Assembly: GCA_018882485.1 (NCBI GenBank)
Contig: VERU01000037.1
Span: 1 to 11,937, forward strand
Length of the DNA stretch: 11,937 bases
Direction: 5' to 3'
From: Rhodoferax sp.
Lineage (GTDB): Bacteria; Pseudomonadota; Gammaproteobacteria; Burkholderiales; Burkholderiaceae_C
Within the stretch, counting starts at the first letter, position 1. Each line of letters opens with the position of its first letter. The position numbers were made by a program, and so were the translations under genes. Below are positions 1-9,257 of the stretch, piece after piece. The notes beneath the pieces are model-generated. The model searched no databases and was not told the origin of the DNA. It saw only the letters and a list, made by a program, of their open reading frames with translations.

Positions 1-224
1 GTGCTATTGTGCTGGGGCATCTGGAAATTGCGGATCATGTGCACATCTCCGCTGCGAGCGTGGTGACCCGTTCGATACGCCGACCTGGGAATTACACAGG
101 CATCTTCCCTCTGGATGACAACGCAGCCTGGGAACGCAACGCGGCGTCGCTCAAACAACTGGGCGGAATGCGTGATCGCCTGCGTGCCCTTGAGCAGTTC
201 CATAAAAATCAGGAAAGACTTTGA
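1..224 (+). CDS. lpxD: UDP-3-O-(3-hydroxyacyl)glucosamine N-acyltransferase LpxD, C-terminal part
   Basis: This is the last 73 codons of LpxD, read in the frame that starts at base 3; the 5' part lies outside the window. LpxD adds the second 3-hydroxyacyl chain, from acyl-ACP, to the glucosamine nitrogen in the third step of lipid A synthesis, in the cytoplasm. Visible are the last hexapeptide turns of the left-handed beta-helix (ending [12 protein letters not shown]), the conserved [11 protein letters not shown] segment, and a C-terminal helix ([23 protein letters not shown] region) matching the family's terminal helical bundle. The catalytic histidine falls before the window. The TGA shares a base with the fabZ ATG (TGATG), and fabZ-lpxA-lpxB follow in the usual proteobacterial order, which supports the call. 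Confidence 0.94.
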   Translation, partial: AIVLGHLEIADHVHISAASVVTRSIRRPGNYTGIFPLDDNAAWERNAASLKQLGGMRDRLRALEQFHKNQERL

Positions 225-661
225 TGGATATTCACAAGATTCTGAAGCAGCTGCCGCACCGATATCCTTTTTTGCTCGTAGACCGGGTGACCGACCTTGA
301 AAAGGGCGTGCGCATCCGTGCCCTGAAAAATGTCACCATGAACGAGCCGTTCTTTCAGGGACACTTCCCCTACAGGCCTGTGATGCCGGGTGTACTGATG
401 CTGGAGGCCTTGGCGCAAGCCGCGGCATTGCTGGCCTTCGATGCCTTGGATTCGTCTCCGGACGATCAGTCGGTCTACTACTTTGCGGGTATCGACGGTG
501 CCCGCTTCAAACGGCCTGTTGAGCCGGGTGACCAGTTGCTGCTTGAAGTGGAACTGCTGCGCATGAAGGCCGGAATTTTCAAGTTCAAGTCCCGTGCCCG
601 AGTAGGAGACGAGACGGCCGTGGAGGCTGAACTGACCTGCGCCATGCGCAGCATTGCCTGA
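224..661 (+). CDS. fabZ: 3-hydroxyacyl-ACP dehydratase FabZ
   Basis: FabZ dehydrates (3R)-hydroxyacyl-ACP to trans-2-enoyl-ACP in type II fatty acid elongation. It uses the same hydroxyacyl-ACP pool that LpxA and LpxD draw on, which is the accepted reason for its place in lpx operons. The product is 145 aa, normal for the single hot-dog-fold family. The conserved start [11 protein letters not shown] is at about residues 12-22. The active-site segment contains GHFP with His47 and [12 protein letters not shown] with Glu61, the expected catalytic pair. ATG 224 is chosen because AGGAAAG at 211-217 lies 6 bases upstream. A TTG at 221 would add one residue. The start overlaps the lpxD stop by one base, so translation is probably coupled. 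Confidence 0.96.
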   Translation: MDIHKILKQLPHRYPFLLVDRVTDLEKGVRIRALKNVTMNEPFFQGHFPYRPVMPGVLMLEALAQAAALLAFDALDSSPDDQSVYYFAGIDGARFKRPVEPGDQLLLEVELLRMKAGIFKFKSRARVGDETAVEAELTCAMRSIA

Positions 662-672
662 GGGCGAGGACC

Positions 673-1467
673 GTGGCGCAGATCCATCCAACGGCCATTG
701 TGGATCCCGCTGCTGAACTGGACAGCCAGGTCGGTGTCGGGCCGTACTCAATCATTGGCCCTCGCGTGCGCGTGGCCAGTGGTACCCAGATCGGCGCCCA
801 TTGCGTGATTGAAGGACGCACGACGATCGGGCATGACAACCACATTTTTCAGTTCAATTCGCTGGGAGCGATTCCACAAGATAAAAAATACGCCGGTGAG
901 GATTGCGAACTTGTCATAGGCGACCGAAACACCATCCGAGAGTTTTGCACCTTCAATATCGGCTCTCCGGGCGACGCGGGGGTTACCCGCCTGGGGAATG
1001 ACAACTGGATCATGGCCTACGTGCATCTGGCGCATGACTGCCAAGTTGGTGACCACACCATCTTCGCAAACAATTCACAGTTGGCGGGCCATGTTCATGT
1101 AGGAGATTGGGCCATTCTGGGTGGGTTCACGGTGGTTCATCAATTTGTTCGAATCGGCGCCCACAGCATGACGGCGATGTGTTCCCTTTTGTTCGCCGAT
1201 TTGCCGCCATTCGTGATGTGCCAGGGTCAGCCTGCGCAAGCACGGTCCATGAATTACGAAGGTTTGCGAAGGCGCGGATACTCCGCTCCCCGGTTGGCCG
1301 CCGTCAAGGCCATGCATCGCTTGCTGTACCGTGAGGGACTGACCTTGGAGGCGGCGATGCAACAGATCTTCGACTTGGGAGCCACCATTCCGGAGGCCAT
1401 CGTGGACGTCGAGATGATGCTATCGTTTCTGAAGCAAACTCCTTCCCAGCGTGGTATTGCCCGCTGA
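673..1467 (+). CDS. lpxA: Acyl-ACP--UDP-N-acetylglucosamine O-acyltransferase LpxA
   Basis: LpxA moves a 3-hydroxyacyl chain from ACP to the 3-OH of UDP-GlcNAc, the first step of lipid A synthesis. The product is 264 aa (E. coli 262) with a GTG start at 673, 11 bases after fabZ. It begins IHPTAIVDP, continues as hexapeptide repeats of a left-handed beta-helix, and ends in a helical tail from about residue 190. His121 in VHLAHDC is the catalytic base by alignment with E. coli His125; His118, His140 (AGHV) and His156 (VHQF) match the other conserved histidines. Met169 (codon 1177-1179) stands where E. coli has Gly173 and Pseudomonas aeruginosa has Met, the residue that limits the acyl pocket to C10. 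I infer a 3-hydroxydecanoyl preference. Confidence 0.96.
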   Translation: MAQIHPTAIVDPAAELDSQVGVGPYSIIGPRVRVASGTQIGAHCVIEGRTTIGHDNHIFQFNSLGAIPQDKKYAGEDCELVIGDRNTIREFCTFNIGSPGDAGVTRLGNDNWIMAYVHLAHDCQVGDHTIFANNSQLAGHVHVGDWAILGGFTVVHQFVRIGAHSMTAMCSLLFADLPPFVMCQGQPAQARSMNYEGLRRRGYSAPRLAAVKAMHRLLYREGLTLEAAMQQIFDLGATIPEAIVDVEMMLSFLKQTPSQRGIAR

Positions 1468-1476
1468 CAGCGCGGA

Positions 1477-1496
1477 GGCCGATCCGGGGATCGGCC
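1477..1496. repeat. Near-perfect palindrome between lpxA and lpxB
   Basis: Two 9-base arms (1477-1485 and 1488-1496) are exact reverse complements separated by GG, so RNA would fold into a short GC-rich hairpin. It starts inside the only good Shine-Dalgarno-like run nearby, GGAGG at 1474-1478, and ends 11 bases before the lpxB ATG at 1508. There is no T-run after it, so it is not a classic intrinsic terminator. It may affect lpxB translation; that is inference. Confidence 0.6.
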
Positions 1497-1507
1497 CGGC
1501 TCGCGCC

Positions 1508-2659
1508 ATGCGCCATTCTCCCGTCCGGGTGGCGATGGTAGCCGGGGAAGCCTCGGGCGATCTGCTCGCCGGCCTGCTGCTGGAGGGCCTGGTTCGACGC
1601 TGGCCTGACCTTCAATCAGTTGGCATAGGTGGGCCCGAGATGGTTCGGCAGGGTCTGAGCGCCTGGTGGCCCCATCACAAATTGACGGTGCACGGATACA
1701 GCTGGGATCTGGTCTGGAGGTACCCCGAGATCGTAGGCATACGGCACCGCCTCCTGGGGAGGCTGTTGCTCGATAGGCCCGACGTGTTCATCGGCATCGA
1801 TGCACCCGATTTCAACTTGAGTCTGGAGGCGCGGCTGAAGGCTGCAGGGATTCCAACGGTCCAGTTCGTGTGCCCGTCGGTCTGGGCCTGGCGTGCCGAA
1901 CGACTCCTGACCATGAGGCACAGTGTCGACCATGTGCTGTGTCTTTTTCCGTTCGAGCCTGCGTTGCTTGCGCAGCACGGTATCGAGGCCAGTTATGTCG
2001 GGCATCCACTGGCACAGGTCATTCCGATGATTCCAGACCGGCTGGCCGCGCGTCGGCAACTCGGGGTTGGAGCAGACGCGGTCGTCGTCGCTCTGCTTCC
2101 GGGCAGTCGGGCCTCGGAAATCAATCATCTTGCCCATCGGTTTTTTCAGGCGGCTTTCCAGGTTGCGCAACGGGAACCGTCGGTGGAGTTCGTTGTTCCA
2201 GCGGTTCCTTCGTTGTACGGAGCCATCGAGCAGGTGGCTCGGAGCTTGGACATGGCGGATCGGTTGCGCATTCTGCATGGACAGTCCCATGCCGCACTCG
2301 CGGCCTGCGATCTGTGTCTCGTGGCCAGTGGCACCGCCACGCTGGAGGCTGCGCTGTTCAAGCGCCCCATGGTGATTGCCTACCGCATGAGCCGCTGGTC
2401 CTGGAGGCTGGTTCAGGGGAAGCGGTTGCAGCCCTGGGTCGGATTGCCCAACATATTGAGTGGGGAATCTCTGGTGCCTGAATTGCTTCAGGATGAAGCC
2501 ACCCCGAGTGCTTTGGCAGGTGCGGTGCTGGCTGGACTCGCGATGACCCCACAGCGAAGGTCCGTTCTGGAGCAGAGATTCACCGATCTCCATGCTGACC
2601 TTCAGCGCAACACTGCGGAGCTTGCAGCCGATGCCATTGAAAAAGTCTTGCCAACCTGA
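1508..2659 (+). CDS. lpxB: Lipid-A-disaccharide synthase LpxB
   Basis: LpxB joins UDP-2,3-diacylglucosamine and lipid X into the beta-1,6 lipid A disaccharide; it is a GT19 glycosyltransferase at the inner face of the membrane. From ATG 1508 the product is 383 aa (E. coli 382). Motifs in order are GEASGD (residues 13-18), DAPDFN, PSVWAWR, VGHPL, LPGSR with a following Glu, [10 protein letters not shown] and PNIL, all standard for the family. The frame is open back to GTG 1451, which would add 19 residues and overlap lpxA, but those residues do not look like the family and have no purine-rich site before them. ATG 1508 itself also lacks a well-spaced Shine-Dalgarno; the nearest, GGAGG at 1474-1478, is separated from it by a palindrome. 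The 3' end overlaps rnhB. Confidence 0.95.
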   Translation: MRHSPVRVAMVAGEASGDLLAGLLLEGLVRRWPDLQSVGIGGPEMVRQGLSAWWPHHKLTVHGYSWDLVWRYPEIVGIRHRLLGRLLLDRPDVFIGIDAPDFNLSLEARLKAAGIPTVQFVCPSVWAWRAERLLTMRHSVDHVLCLFPFEPALLAQHGIEASYVGHPLAQVIPMIPDRLAARRQLGVGADAVVVALLPGSRASEINHLAHRFFQAAFQVAQREPSVEFVVPAVPSLYGAIEQVARSLDMADRLRILHGQSHAALAACDLCLVASGTATLEAALFKRPMVIAYRMSRWSWRLVQGKRLQPWVGLPNILSGESLVPELLQDEATPSALAGAVLAGLAMTPQRRSVLEQRFTDLHADLQRNTAELAADAIEKVLPT

Positions 2660-3251
2660 GCAGACCCAATTCGAGTGGGAGTCTGCCGGCTTGCTGGCCG
2701 GCGTTGATGAAGCAGGCCGCGGGCCGCTGGCCGGGCCCGTGGTGGCGGCGGCCATTATCCTGGATGATCGCCGCCCAGTGCCGCCTGGACTGGCCGACTC
2801 CAAAAAGCTGTCTGCAAAGCAGCGTGAGCGGCTTTATGACATCATTTGCGATCAGGCCTTGTGCTGTTCGATTGCCGAGGCTACCGTGGACGAAATTGAT
2901 CGCATCAACATTTTGCAGGCGACCCTGCTTGCGATGCAGAGGGCCATCGCCGGTCTGCGCCTCAGGCCAGCGTGGGTGTTGGTGGATGGCAACCAGTTGC
3001 CTCGTCTGGACATTCGGGCTGACGCGGTGGTGGGGGGCGACGCAATCGTTCCGGCGATTTCGGCTGCTTCCATACTGGCCAAGGTGCATCGGGACCGGTG
3101 GTGTGCGGCGGTTGACCCGATCTATCCGCAATACGGTTTTGCCAGCCACAAGGGTTACGGAACGGCCGCTCATGTACGCGCCTTGCAGGCACACGGTCCC
3201 TGTCCCTTGCATCGTCGCAGTTTTCGCCCGCTTGCCGGGGCGCAGCCATGA
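2631..3251 (+). CDS. rnhB: Ribonuclease HII
   Basis: RNase HII cuts the RNA strand of RNA-DNA hybrids and nicks DNA at single ribonucleotides, starting ribonucleotide excision repair. The product is 206 aa (E. coli 198). The signature [15 protein letters not shown] gives catalytic Asp26 and Glu27; Asp119 in WVLVDGN and Asp137 in [11 protein letters not shown] complete the expected acidic tetrad, followed by [15 protein letters not shown] 2631 is preferred because GGAG at 2617-2620 is 10 bases upstream and the length fits the family. It overlaps the lpxB end by 29 bases. An ATG at 2592 would add 13 residues. Linkage of rnhB to the lpx operon is common in proteobacteria and probably reflects co-transcription rather than shared function. 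Confidence 0.95.
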   Translation: MPLKKSCQPEQTQFEWESAGLLAGVDEAGRGPLAGPVVAAAIILDDRRPVPPGLADSKKLSAKQRERLYDIICDQALCCSIAEATVDEIDRINILQATLLAMQRAIAGLRLRPAWVLVDGNQLPRLDIRADAVVGGDAIVPAISAASILAKVHRDRWCAAVDPIYPQYGFASHKGYGTAAHVRALQAHGPCPLHRRSFRPLAGAQP

Positions 3252-4039
3252 GCAAATGGGTGCCTGAGCATATCCAGTCTGCCGAGAATGCGACCTTCAA
3301 GTGCCTGCGGCGCCTGACTCAGGATGGCACCGGGTATCGGTCTGAAGGGCGGATCTGGGTGGAGGGCGAGCACCTGTGCCGGGCTGCCGAGCTCCGTGGA
3401 AGGGCCGCCGAATTGGCCGTCGTGACGGATACGGTGTGGGATGCCGGTGTGCCGGACTTCATGGTTTCGGTCCGTCGCATGTTGGTGTTGCCGGACGCTC
3501 TCTTCAAGCGTTTGAGCCCATTGGAGTCGCCCGCCCAGTACGCCTACGTGATGCCCTTGCCACCCGATCCGCCGCTGAAGGAAGATGTGGCCACGATCAT
3601 TCTGGATCGAGTCCAGGATGCAGGCAACGTGGGATCCATACTTCGCAGTGCCGCCGCCTTCGGCTTCCAGCAGGTGATCGGCCTGAAGGGGGGGGCGGGC
3701 CTTTGGTCGCAGAAGGTGTTGCGAGCTGGAATGGGGGCTCATTTCGGCTTGTCTCTGGTTGACGGAGCCTCTTTGGAAATGGTCGATCGCTTGAAGCCGC
3801 CCTTGCTGACAACCAGCTCCCATGCGGGGCGCCCGCTGCATGAACTGCAGCGCGAGCGCGGGCTGCCGGCTCCTTGCGTCTGGGCGTTCGGGCACGAAGG
3901 TCAGGGCGTGGGAAACTCGCTTGCCGCCCGCGCTGTCATGCAGGTGTGCATCGATCAGCCTGGCGGTGAGGAGTCATTGAATGTGGCGGCGGCTGCCGCG
4001 ATATGCTTGTATGCGGGAGCTTCGGCCCAACTGCCATGA
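3248..4039 (+). CDS. TrmH/SpoU-family RNA 2'-O-methyltransferase
   Basis: A 263-aa SPOUT-class methyltransferase expected to methylate ribose 2'-OH in rRNA or tRNA using S-adenosylmethionine bound in the C-terminal trefoil knot. The N-terminal third (to about residue 110) resembles the substrate-binding domain of RlmB/TsnR-like proteins. Motif 1 is [21 protein letters not shown] (from residue 119, Asn127), motif 2 is FGHEGQGV (His216, Glu217), and motif 3 is [15 protein letters not shown] (Ser243, Asn245). The Asn often seen in the GNEG form of motif 2 is His here. The ATG overlaps the rnhB stop as ATGA, with GGGG at 3237-3240 as a possible binding site. The family is certain; the target nucleotide cannot be read from sequence, so no symbol is given. 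Confidence 0.9.
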   Translation: MSKWVPEHIQSAENATFKCLRRLTQDGTGYRSEGRIWVEGEHLCRAAELRGRAAELAVVTDTVWDAGVPDFMVSVRRMLVLPDALFKRLSPLESPAQYAYVMPLPPDPPLKEDVATIILDRVQDAGNVGSILRSAAAFGFQQVIGLKGGAGLWSQKVLRAGMGAHFGLSLVDGASLEMVDRLKPPLLTTSSHAGRPLHELQRERGLPAPCVWAFGHEGQGVGNSLAARAVMQVCIDQPGGEESLNVAAAAAICLYAGASAQLP

Positions 4040-4134
4040 TGGCTACCGAACAGGCCGGCCAAGGCAGCCGGACAACCGTGCCGACCGGTTCGTGTCAGGT
4101 GCTCGGAGGCTGGGCCGCTCAATGAGGCGCCCGG

Positions 4135-4140
4135 TATAAT
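4135..4140 (+). promoter_or_regulatory. Candidate sigma-70 -10 box of carAB
   Basis: A perfect TATAAT lies 124 bases before the carA GTG in otherwise GC-rich DNA. No good -35 hexamer sits 15-19 bases upstream; the best, TGGGCC at 4111-4116 with an 18-base spacer, matches three of six positions. A weak -35 would fit an activated or regulated promoter. Initiation would fall at about 4146-4149, in the pyrimidine-rich run that follows. Confidence 0.6.
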
Positions 4141-4205
4141 TTCTTTCTGTTTCGAGCTCTCGTACTGTCTCGCACCCATCGGTGTGCCCGACGTTGGCAA
4201 GCGTT

Positions 4206-4257
4206 CCGGAGGCTCATCTTCCGGCCCGTTCTGGCCACCATCATCAATATCCGGAGA
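4206..4257 (+). promoter_or_regulatory. Possible alternative hairpins around the carA ribosome-binding site
   Basis: CCGGAGG at 4206-4212 can pair with CTTCCGG at 4218-4224 (7 bp with one G-U, 5-base loop). The same 4219-4224 arm can instead pair with CCGGAG at 4251-4256, which contains the carA Shine-Dalgarno GGAG (4253-4256). The two pairings exclude each other, so the first hairpin would free the binding site. The base pairing is visible; a regulatory role is inference. Confidence 0.35.
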
Positions 4258-4263
4258 AATCCC

Positions 4264-5466
4264 GTGCTTTTGTCGCTCAAGGGAACCGAGCCGCACGCCA
4301 TCCTCGCCCTGGCGGATGGCACTGTCTACCATGGCCGATCCATAGGTGCCGCAGGCACTGCGGTCGGCGAAGTGGTGTTCAACACGTCAATGACCGGCTA
4401 TCAGGAGATCCTGACCGACCCGAGCTACTGCCGTCAGATCGTGACCTTGACCTACCCCCATATCGGTAACTACGGGGTGAATTCACAGGACGTGGAAGCC
4501 CGTAAGGTTTATGCGGCCGGTCTGGTCATCAAGGACCTGCCCTTGGTGTCCTCGAATTTCAGATTGGGCCTGAGCTTGGGGGACTATTTGAAAAGTGAGG
4601 CGACGGTGGCCATCGCGGGTATCGACACCCGCCAGCTGACGCGACAGCTGAGAACCCAGGGTGCCCAAAACGGTTGCATTGTCGGCCTCGATCCAGGTCA
4701 GACGCCCACGATCGACCTGGTGGATCGTGCTCGTCAGATCGCCGCTTCGGCACCCAGCATGAGTGGACTCGATCTGGCTCAAGTGGTTACGGTGAACAGT
4801 CCCTACGATTGGACCCAGACCGAATGGCAGTTGTCATGCGCCGACGCAGGAGGAGCCCCTGGCTTCGGCACGGTAGCTCAGCACCGCTTTCGGGTGGTAG
4901 CCTACGACTTTGGGGTCAAGCACAACATATTGCGCATGCTGGCTCAACGCGGCTGCCAGGTCACGGTTGTGCCAGCCCGCACCGCGGCCCGCGAACTCCT
5001 GGGCATGCGGCCCGATGGTGTCTTCCTGAGCAATGGCCCCGGCGATCCCCAGCCATGTGACTATGCCATCCAGGCGGCGGCTGAACTCATGGAGTCCGGC
5101 ATACCGACGTTTGGCATTTGCCTGGGCCACCAGATCATGGCCCTGGCCAGTGGTGCGCAAACGTTCAAAATGAAGTTCGGCCACCATGGCGCCAATCATC
5201 CGGTCAAGGATTTGGACAGCGGTCGGGTCAGCATCACCAGCCAGAACCACGGATTTGCCGTCGACGAGGCGTCGTTGCCGTCCACACTCCGGGCCACCCA
5301 TGTCAGCCTGTTCGACGGGACGGTACAGGGCTTGGCCCGAACCGATCGGCCGGCATTCTGCTTTCAGGGGCATCCCGAGGCCTCGCCGGGACCTCATGAC
5401 ATCGCCTATCTGTTTGACCGGTTCACGGACATGATGGCGTCCTCCCGGGAGTCGCACCATGCCTAA
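4264..5466 (+). CDS. carA: Carbamoyl-phosphate synthase small subunit (glutaminase)
   Basis: CarA hydrolyses glutamine and channels ammonia to CarB, which makes carbamoyl phosphate for pyrimidine and arginine synthesis. The product is 400 aa (E. coli 382). The N-terminal CPSase domain includes [10 protein letters not shown] and [17 protein letters not shown]; the class I glutaminase domain begins near residue 210 ([16 protein letters not shown]). The nucleophile is Cys286 in GICLGHQ, and His370 and Glu372 in QGHPEAS complete the triad; all three are offset by exactly 17 from E. coli Cys269, His353 and Glu355. The GTG start at 4264 is set by GGAG at 4253-4256, 7 bases upstream, and the following residues match the family. 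It overlaps carB by 8 bases, which suggests coupled, equimolar synthesis. Confidence 0.97.
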   Translation: MLLSLKGTEPHAILALADGTVYHGRSIGAAGTAVGEVVFNTSMTGYQEILTDPSYCRQIVTLTYPHIGNYGVNSQDVEARKVYAAGLVIKDLPLVSSNFRLGLSLGDYLKSEATVAIAGIDTRQLTRQLRTQGAQNGCIVGLDPGQTPTIDLVDRARQIAASAPSMSGLDLAQVVTVNSPYDWTQTEWQLSCADAGGAPGFGTVAQHRFRVVAYDFGVKHNILRMLAQRGCQVTVVPARTAARELLGMRPDGVFLSNGPGDPQPCDYAIQAAAELMESGIPTFGICLGHQIMALASGAQTFKMKFGHHGANHPVKDLDSGRVSITSQNHGFAVDEASLPSTLRATHVSLFDGTVQGLARTDRPAFCFQGHPEASPGPHDIAYLFDRFTDMMASSRESHHA

Positions 5467-8400
5467 GCGTTCCGACCTGAAGTCCATTCTCATCATCGGC
5501 GCCGGCCCGATCATCATCGGCCAGGCCTGCGAGTTCGATTACTCGGGCGTTCAGGCTTGCAAGGCCCTGCGTGAAGAGGGGTACCGGGTGGTGCTGATCA
5601 ACAGCAACCCAGCCACCATCATGACGGATCCGGCCACGGCGGATGCCACGTACATCGAACCCATCACCTGGCCGACGGTCGAGAAGATCATCGCCCGCGA
5701 ACGCCCCGATGCCATCCTGCCCACCATGGGTGGACAGACCGCCCTGAATTGCGCACTCGATCTCTGGCGGGAAGGGGTGCTGCAGCGTTATGGCGTCGAA
5801 CTGATCGGTGCCACGCCGCAGGCCATTGACAAGGCCGAGGACCGGCTCAAGTTCAAGGAGGCCATGACCCGGATTGGCCTGGGTTCGGCCCGATCGGGTA
5901 TTGCCCATTCGATGGACGAAGCATGGGCGGTGCAGCGCAGTGTCGGGTTCCCGACGGTGATCCGCCCCAGTTTCACTTTGGGCGGAACTGGCGGTGGCAT
6001 TGCCTACAACCCCGAAGAGTTCGAGACCATCTGCAAGCGCGGTCTCGAAGCCTCGCCGACCAACGAGTTGCTGATCGAGGAATCCTTGGTGGGTTGGAAA
6101 GAGTTCGAGATGGAGGTGGTGCGCGACAAGGCCGACAACTGCATCATCGTCTGCTCGATCGAGAACCTGGATCCTATGGGTGTGCACACAGGCGACTCGA
6201 TCACCGTGGCGCCTGCGCAGACGTTGACGGACAAGGAGTACCAGATTCTGCGCAATGCCTCGCTGGCTGTCCTGCGTGAAATCGGCGTTGATACCGGCGG
6301 CAGTAACGTGCAGTTTGCGATCAACCCGGCAGACGGACGCATGGTGGTGATCGAGATGAACCCCCGGGTGTCCCGTTCATCGGCCCTGGCTTCCAAGGCC
6401 ACGGGTTTTCCCATCGCCAAAGTGGCTGCCAAACTGGCCGTCGGATACACCCTGGACGAATTGCGCAACGACATCACGGGGGGTGCCACACCGGCCAGTT
6501 TCGAGCCCAGCATCGATTACGTGGTCACCAAGATTCCCCGCTTTGCGTTCGAGAAATTTCCTGCGGCCGACAGCCGGCTCACGACCCAGATGAAGTCGGT
6601 GGGTGAAGTGATGGCCATGGGTCGCACCTTTCAGGAGTCGTTTCAGAAGGCCCTGCGTGGTCTGGAGGTCGGTGTTGACGGCATGAACGAGAAAACCCAG
6701 GACCGGGAAGTGCTGGAGAAAGAGCTCGGCGAGCCTGGACCCGAGCGCATCTGGTACGTGGGCGATGCTTTTGCGAAGGGGTGGACCGTGGCGCAAGTTC
6801 ACGCGCTGACCCGGATCGACCCCTGGTTTCTTGCGCAAATCGAACAGATCGTACAGATCGAACTGGAACTCGAGTCCCTGACGCTGGATGCCATCGATGC
6901 AACAACGCTGCGTGCTCTCAAACAGAAGGGTTTTTCGGATCGCCGGTTGGCGCGCCAGTTGAAGACGACCGATGCCGAAATTCGCCAGCGGCGCCGGCAG
7001 TGGGGTGTGCGGCCGGTGTACAAGCGTGTCGACACGTGTGCTGCGGAGTTCGCGACCCGCACGGCGTACATGTACTCCACCTACGAAGCCGAACACAGCG
7101 AGTGCGAGGCCGAACCGTCCAGCCGTCGCAAGGTGATCGTGCTCGGCGGTGGGCCGAACCGCATCGGGCAAGGCATCGAGTTCGATTACTGCTGCGTGCA
7201 CGCGGCTCTGGCGCTGCGAGAGGATGGTTACGAGACCATCATGGTCAATTGCAATCCGGAGACGGTGTCCACCGATTACGACACGTCCGATCGCTTGTAT
7301 TTCGAACCGGTGACGCTGGAGGATGTCCTCGAAATCGTCGATCTCGAACAACCGCTGGGCGTGATCGTTCAGTACGGCGGACAAACGCCGCTCAAGCTTG
7401 CGCTAGACCTGGAGGCCGCGGGTGTGCCCATCATCGGAACCTCGCCCGACATGATCGACGCCGCTGAAGACCGGGAGCGTTTCCAGCAGTTGCTCCACAC
7501 GCTGGGTTTGCGCCAGCCCCCCAACGCCACCGCCCGCACCGAGGCGGAGGCTTTGACCAAGGCTGCGGCATTGGGCTATCCCTTGGTGGTACGTCCCAGC
7601 TATGTGCTGGGCGGACGGGCCATGGAGATCGTCCATGAACAGCGGGATCTGGAGCGTTACATGCGCGAGGCGGTCAAGGTAAGCCACGATTCCCCTGTGC
7701 TGCTGGATCGCTTCCTCAACGATGCCATCGAATGTGATGTGGACTGCCTGAGGGATGCCGGGCTCAATGGTCAGCCCGGACGCACGCTCATCGGCGGCGT
7801 GATGGAGCACATCGAACAGGCCGGGGTGCACAGCGGCGATTCCGCCTGTTCGCTGCCGCCCTACAGCCTGGCTGCTCCGACCGTCGCCGAAATCAAGCGC
7901 CAGACCACGGCGATGGCCGAGGCATTGGGCGTGGTGGGTTTGATGAACGTGCAGTTTGCCATCCAGCACATCGACGGGCAGGACGTGATTTACGTGCTGG
8001 AAGTCAATCCCAGAGCCTCGCGCACCGTGCCTTTTGTTTCGAAGGCCACAGGCGTTCCGCTGGCCAAGGTGGCCGCCCGGTGCATGGTGGGGCAGTCACT
8101 GGCGCAGCAGGGGCTGGTGGCCGAGGTCACGCCGCCTTATTTCAGTGTCAAGGAAGCGGTCTTTCCTTTTGTCAAATTCCCGGGTGTCGACACCATTCTG
8201 GGTCCCGAAATGAAATCCACCGGCGAAGTCATGGGCGTCGGGAGCACCTTCGGCGAGGCGTTTGTCAAGTCCCAGTTGGGTGCAGGCACCCGGTTGCCCA
8301 GGCCGGTGGACGCCATGGGCAAGCTGCCGGGTCGGGTATTCATTTCGGTGAAGAACAGCGACAAGGCCCGCACCATTGCGGTGGCCCGCGACTTGGCGGC

Positions 8401-8761
8401 CATGGGTTTTGGTCTGGTGGCCACCCGGGGTACTGCGGCAGCCCTGTCTGCGGCGGGTGTGGTCTGTTCGGTCGTGAACAAGGTGACCGAGGGCCGGCCG
8501 CACATCGTGGACATGATCAAGAACCATGAGATCGTCCTTGTGATCAATACGGTGGAGGAGCGGCGTAACGCCATCGCGGATTCGCGCCAGATCCGCACCT
8601 CGGCCTTGCTGGCACGTGTGACCACGTTCACCACCATCGCCGGTGCGGAGGCGGCCGTGCAGGGCATGCCCTACCTGGACCGCCTCGATGTGGTGTCGCT
8701 CCAGGATCTGCACGCCCGGCTGCGCCAACCTGCCGGACACATCCCGACCACCCTATCCTGA
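5459..8761 (+). CDS. carB: Carbamoyl-phosphate synthase large subunit
   Basis: CarB uses bicarbonate, two ATP and CarA-derived ammonia to make carbamoyl phosphate. The product is 1100 aa, slightly longer than E. coli (1073). It shows the family's internal duplication: an N-terminal ATP-grasp half ([21 protein letters not shown], then [12 protein letters not shown], then [18 protein letters not shown]), an oligomerisation segment, and a second half from about residue 558 ([51 protein letters not shown]). An MGS-like allosteric domain starts at about residue 958, with [21 protein letters not shown] and [15 protein letters not shown], consistent with ornithine and UMP control as in enterobacteria. 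GGGAG at 5447-5451, 7 bases upstream, supports ATG 5459. No truncation or missing motif is seen. Confidence 0.98.
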   Translation: MPKRSDLKSILIIGAGPIIIGQACEFDYSGVQACKALREEGYRVVLINSNPATIMTDPATADATYIEPITWPTVEKIIARERPDAILPTMGGQTALNCALDLWREGVLQRYGVELIGATPQAIDKAEDRLKFKEAMTRIGLGSARSGIAHSMDEAWAVQRSVGFPTVIRPSFTLGGTGGGIAYNPEEFETICKRGLEASPTNELLIEESLVGWKEFEMEVVRDKADNCIIVCSIENLDPMGVHTGDSITVAPAQTLTDKEYQILRNASLAVLREIGVDTGGSNVQFAINPADGRMVVIEMNPRVSRSSALASKATGFPIAKVAAKLAVGYTLDELRNDITGGATPASFEPSIDYVVTKIPRFAFEKFPAADSRLTTQMKSVGEVMAMGRTFQESFQKALRGLEVGVDGMNEKTQDREVLEKELGEPGPERIWYVGDAFAKGWTVAQVHALTRIDPWFLAQIEQIVQIELELESLTLDAIDATTLRALKQKGFSDRRLARQLKTTDAEIRQRRRQWGVRPVYKRVDTCAAEFATRTAYMYSTYEAEHSECEAEPSSRRKVIVLGGGPNRIGQGIEFDYCCVHAALALREDGYETIMVNCNPETVSTDYDTSDRLYFEPVTLEDVLEIVDLEQPLGVIVQYGGQTPLKLALDLEAAGVPIIGTSPDMIDAAEDRERFQQLLHTLGLRQPPNATARTEAEALTKAAALGYPLVVRPSYVLGGRAMEIVHEQRDLERYMREAVKVSHDSPVLLDRFLNDAIECDVDCLRDAGLNGQPGRTLIGGVMEHIEQAGVHSGDSACSLPPYSLAAPTVAEIKRQTTAMAEALGVVGLMNVQFAIQHIDGQDVIYVLEVNPRASRTVPFVSKATGVPLAKVAARCMVGQSLAQQGLVAEVTPPYFSVKEAVFPFVKFPGVDTILGPEMKSTGEVMGVGSTFGEAFVKSQLGAGTRLPRPVDAMGKLPGRVFISVKNSDKARTIAVARDLAAMGFGLVATRGTAAALSAAGVVCSVVNKVTEGRPHIVDMIKNHEIVLVINTVEERRNAIADSRQIRTSALLARVTTFTTIAGAEAAVQGMPYLDRLDVVSLQDLHARLRQPAGHIPTTLS

Positions 8762-8779
8762 ACCGATCCGGAGCATCAC

Positions 8780-9256
8780 GTGCCAACCCTACCCATTACC
8801 AAACGCGGGGCCGAGAAGCTCAAGGCCGAACTGCACCGGCTCAAGACGGTGGACCGGCCGGCGGTCATCAATGCCATTGCCGAAGCCCGTGCCCAGGGCG
8901 ATATCAGCGAAAACGCCGAATACGAGGCTGCCAAAGACCGCCAAGGTTTCATCGAGGGTCGGATCATGGAGATCGAGGGCAAGCTGTCCGCGGCCCAGAT
9001 CATTGATCCCTCGGGATTGGATGCCGGTGGGCGTGTGGTTTTCGGTGCGACCGTGCTGCTGGAGGATGAGGAAACGGGCGATACCGTAACCTACCAGATC
9101 GTCGGTGAAGACGAGGCGGACATCAAGCTCGGCTACATCAACATAGGCAGCCCGATTTCCCGGGCGCTGATCGGCAAGCAGGAAGGCGACTCGGCCGAAG
9201 TCCAGGCGCCTGGAGGCATCCGGCACTATGACATCGTGGCGGTGCGTTACGTCTGA
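8780..9256 (+). CDS. greA: Transcription elongation factor GreA
   Basis: GreA enters the RNA polymerase secondary channel and stimulates cleavage of backtracked transcripts. The product is 158 aa, as in E. coli. The N-terminal coiled-coil hairpin (residues 1 to about 75) carries [16 protein letters not shown] at its tip, with acidic Asp41 and Glu44 at the same positions as in E. coli. The C-terminal FKBP-like domain ends in [15 protein letters not shown] and an IVAVRYV strand. The GTG at 8780 has GGAG at 8770-8773, 6 bases upstream. It follows carB by 18 bases and is probably co-transcribed with it, an arrangement I associate with Burkholderiales. Confidence 0.97.
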   Translation: MPTLPITKRGAEKLKAELHRLKTVDRPAVINAIAEARAQGDISENAEYEAAKDRQGFIEGRIMEIEGKLSAAQIIDPSGLDAGGRVVFGATVLLEDEETGDTVTYQIVGEDEADIKLGYINIGSPISRALIGKQEGDSAEVQAPGGIRHYDIVAVRYV

Positions 9257-9257
9257 G

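Larger units (their letters stand above)
4040..4263. other. Intergenic region before carA
   Basis: A 224-base stretch without a convincing gene. It contains a -10 box near its middle and a leader of about 115 bases that can fold near the carA start. A 5-bp hairpin (4055-4059 with 4067-4071) lies just after the methyltransferase stop, but no T-run follows, so I see no intrinsic terminator; some read-through into carA is possible. Confidence 0.7.

Noticed and set aside
1616..2803. A 395-codon open frame on the minus strand opposite lpxB and rnhB
   Set aside because: Low-complexity, Arg/Pro/His-rich translation with no family motif; lpxB and rnhB on the other strand are intact and conserved.
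4055..4071. 5-bp hairpin after the methyltransferase gene as an intrinsic terminator
   Set aside because: Short stem and no T-run downstream; this much pairing is expected by chance in GC-rich DNA.
4039..4125. A 28-codon ORF just after the methyltransferase stop, a possible leader peptide of carA
   Set aside because: It lies upstream of the likely carA promoter, so it would not be in the carA leader, and it has no own ribosome-binding site beyond overlap with the preceding stop.
5442..5451. Perfect 10-base palindrome CTCCCGGGAG over the carB ribosome-binding site
   Set aside because: It has no loop, so it cannot fold as a stable local hairpin, and half of it is simply the GGGAG Shine-Dalgarno; probably chance.
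6377..7384. A 335-codon open frame on the minus strand opposite carB
   Set aside because: Antisense shadow of a fully conserved carB; no motif and no ribosome-binding context that would favour it.
5459..8761. The two similar halves of carB considered as a recent tandem duplication or fusion
   Set aside because: Internal duplication is the ancestral state of the whole CarB family, and the halves here are as diverged as in other species.
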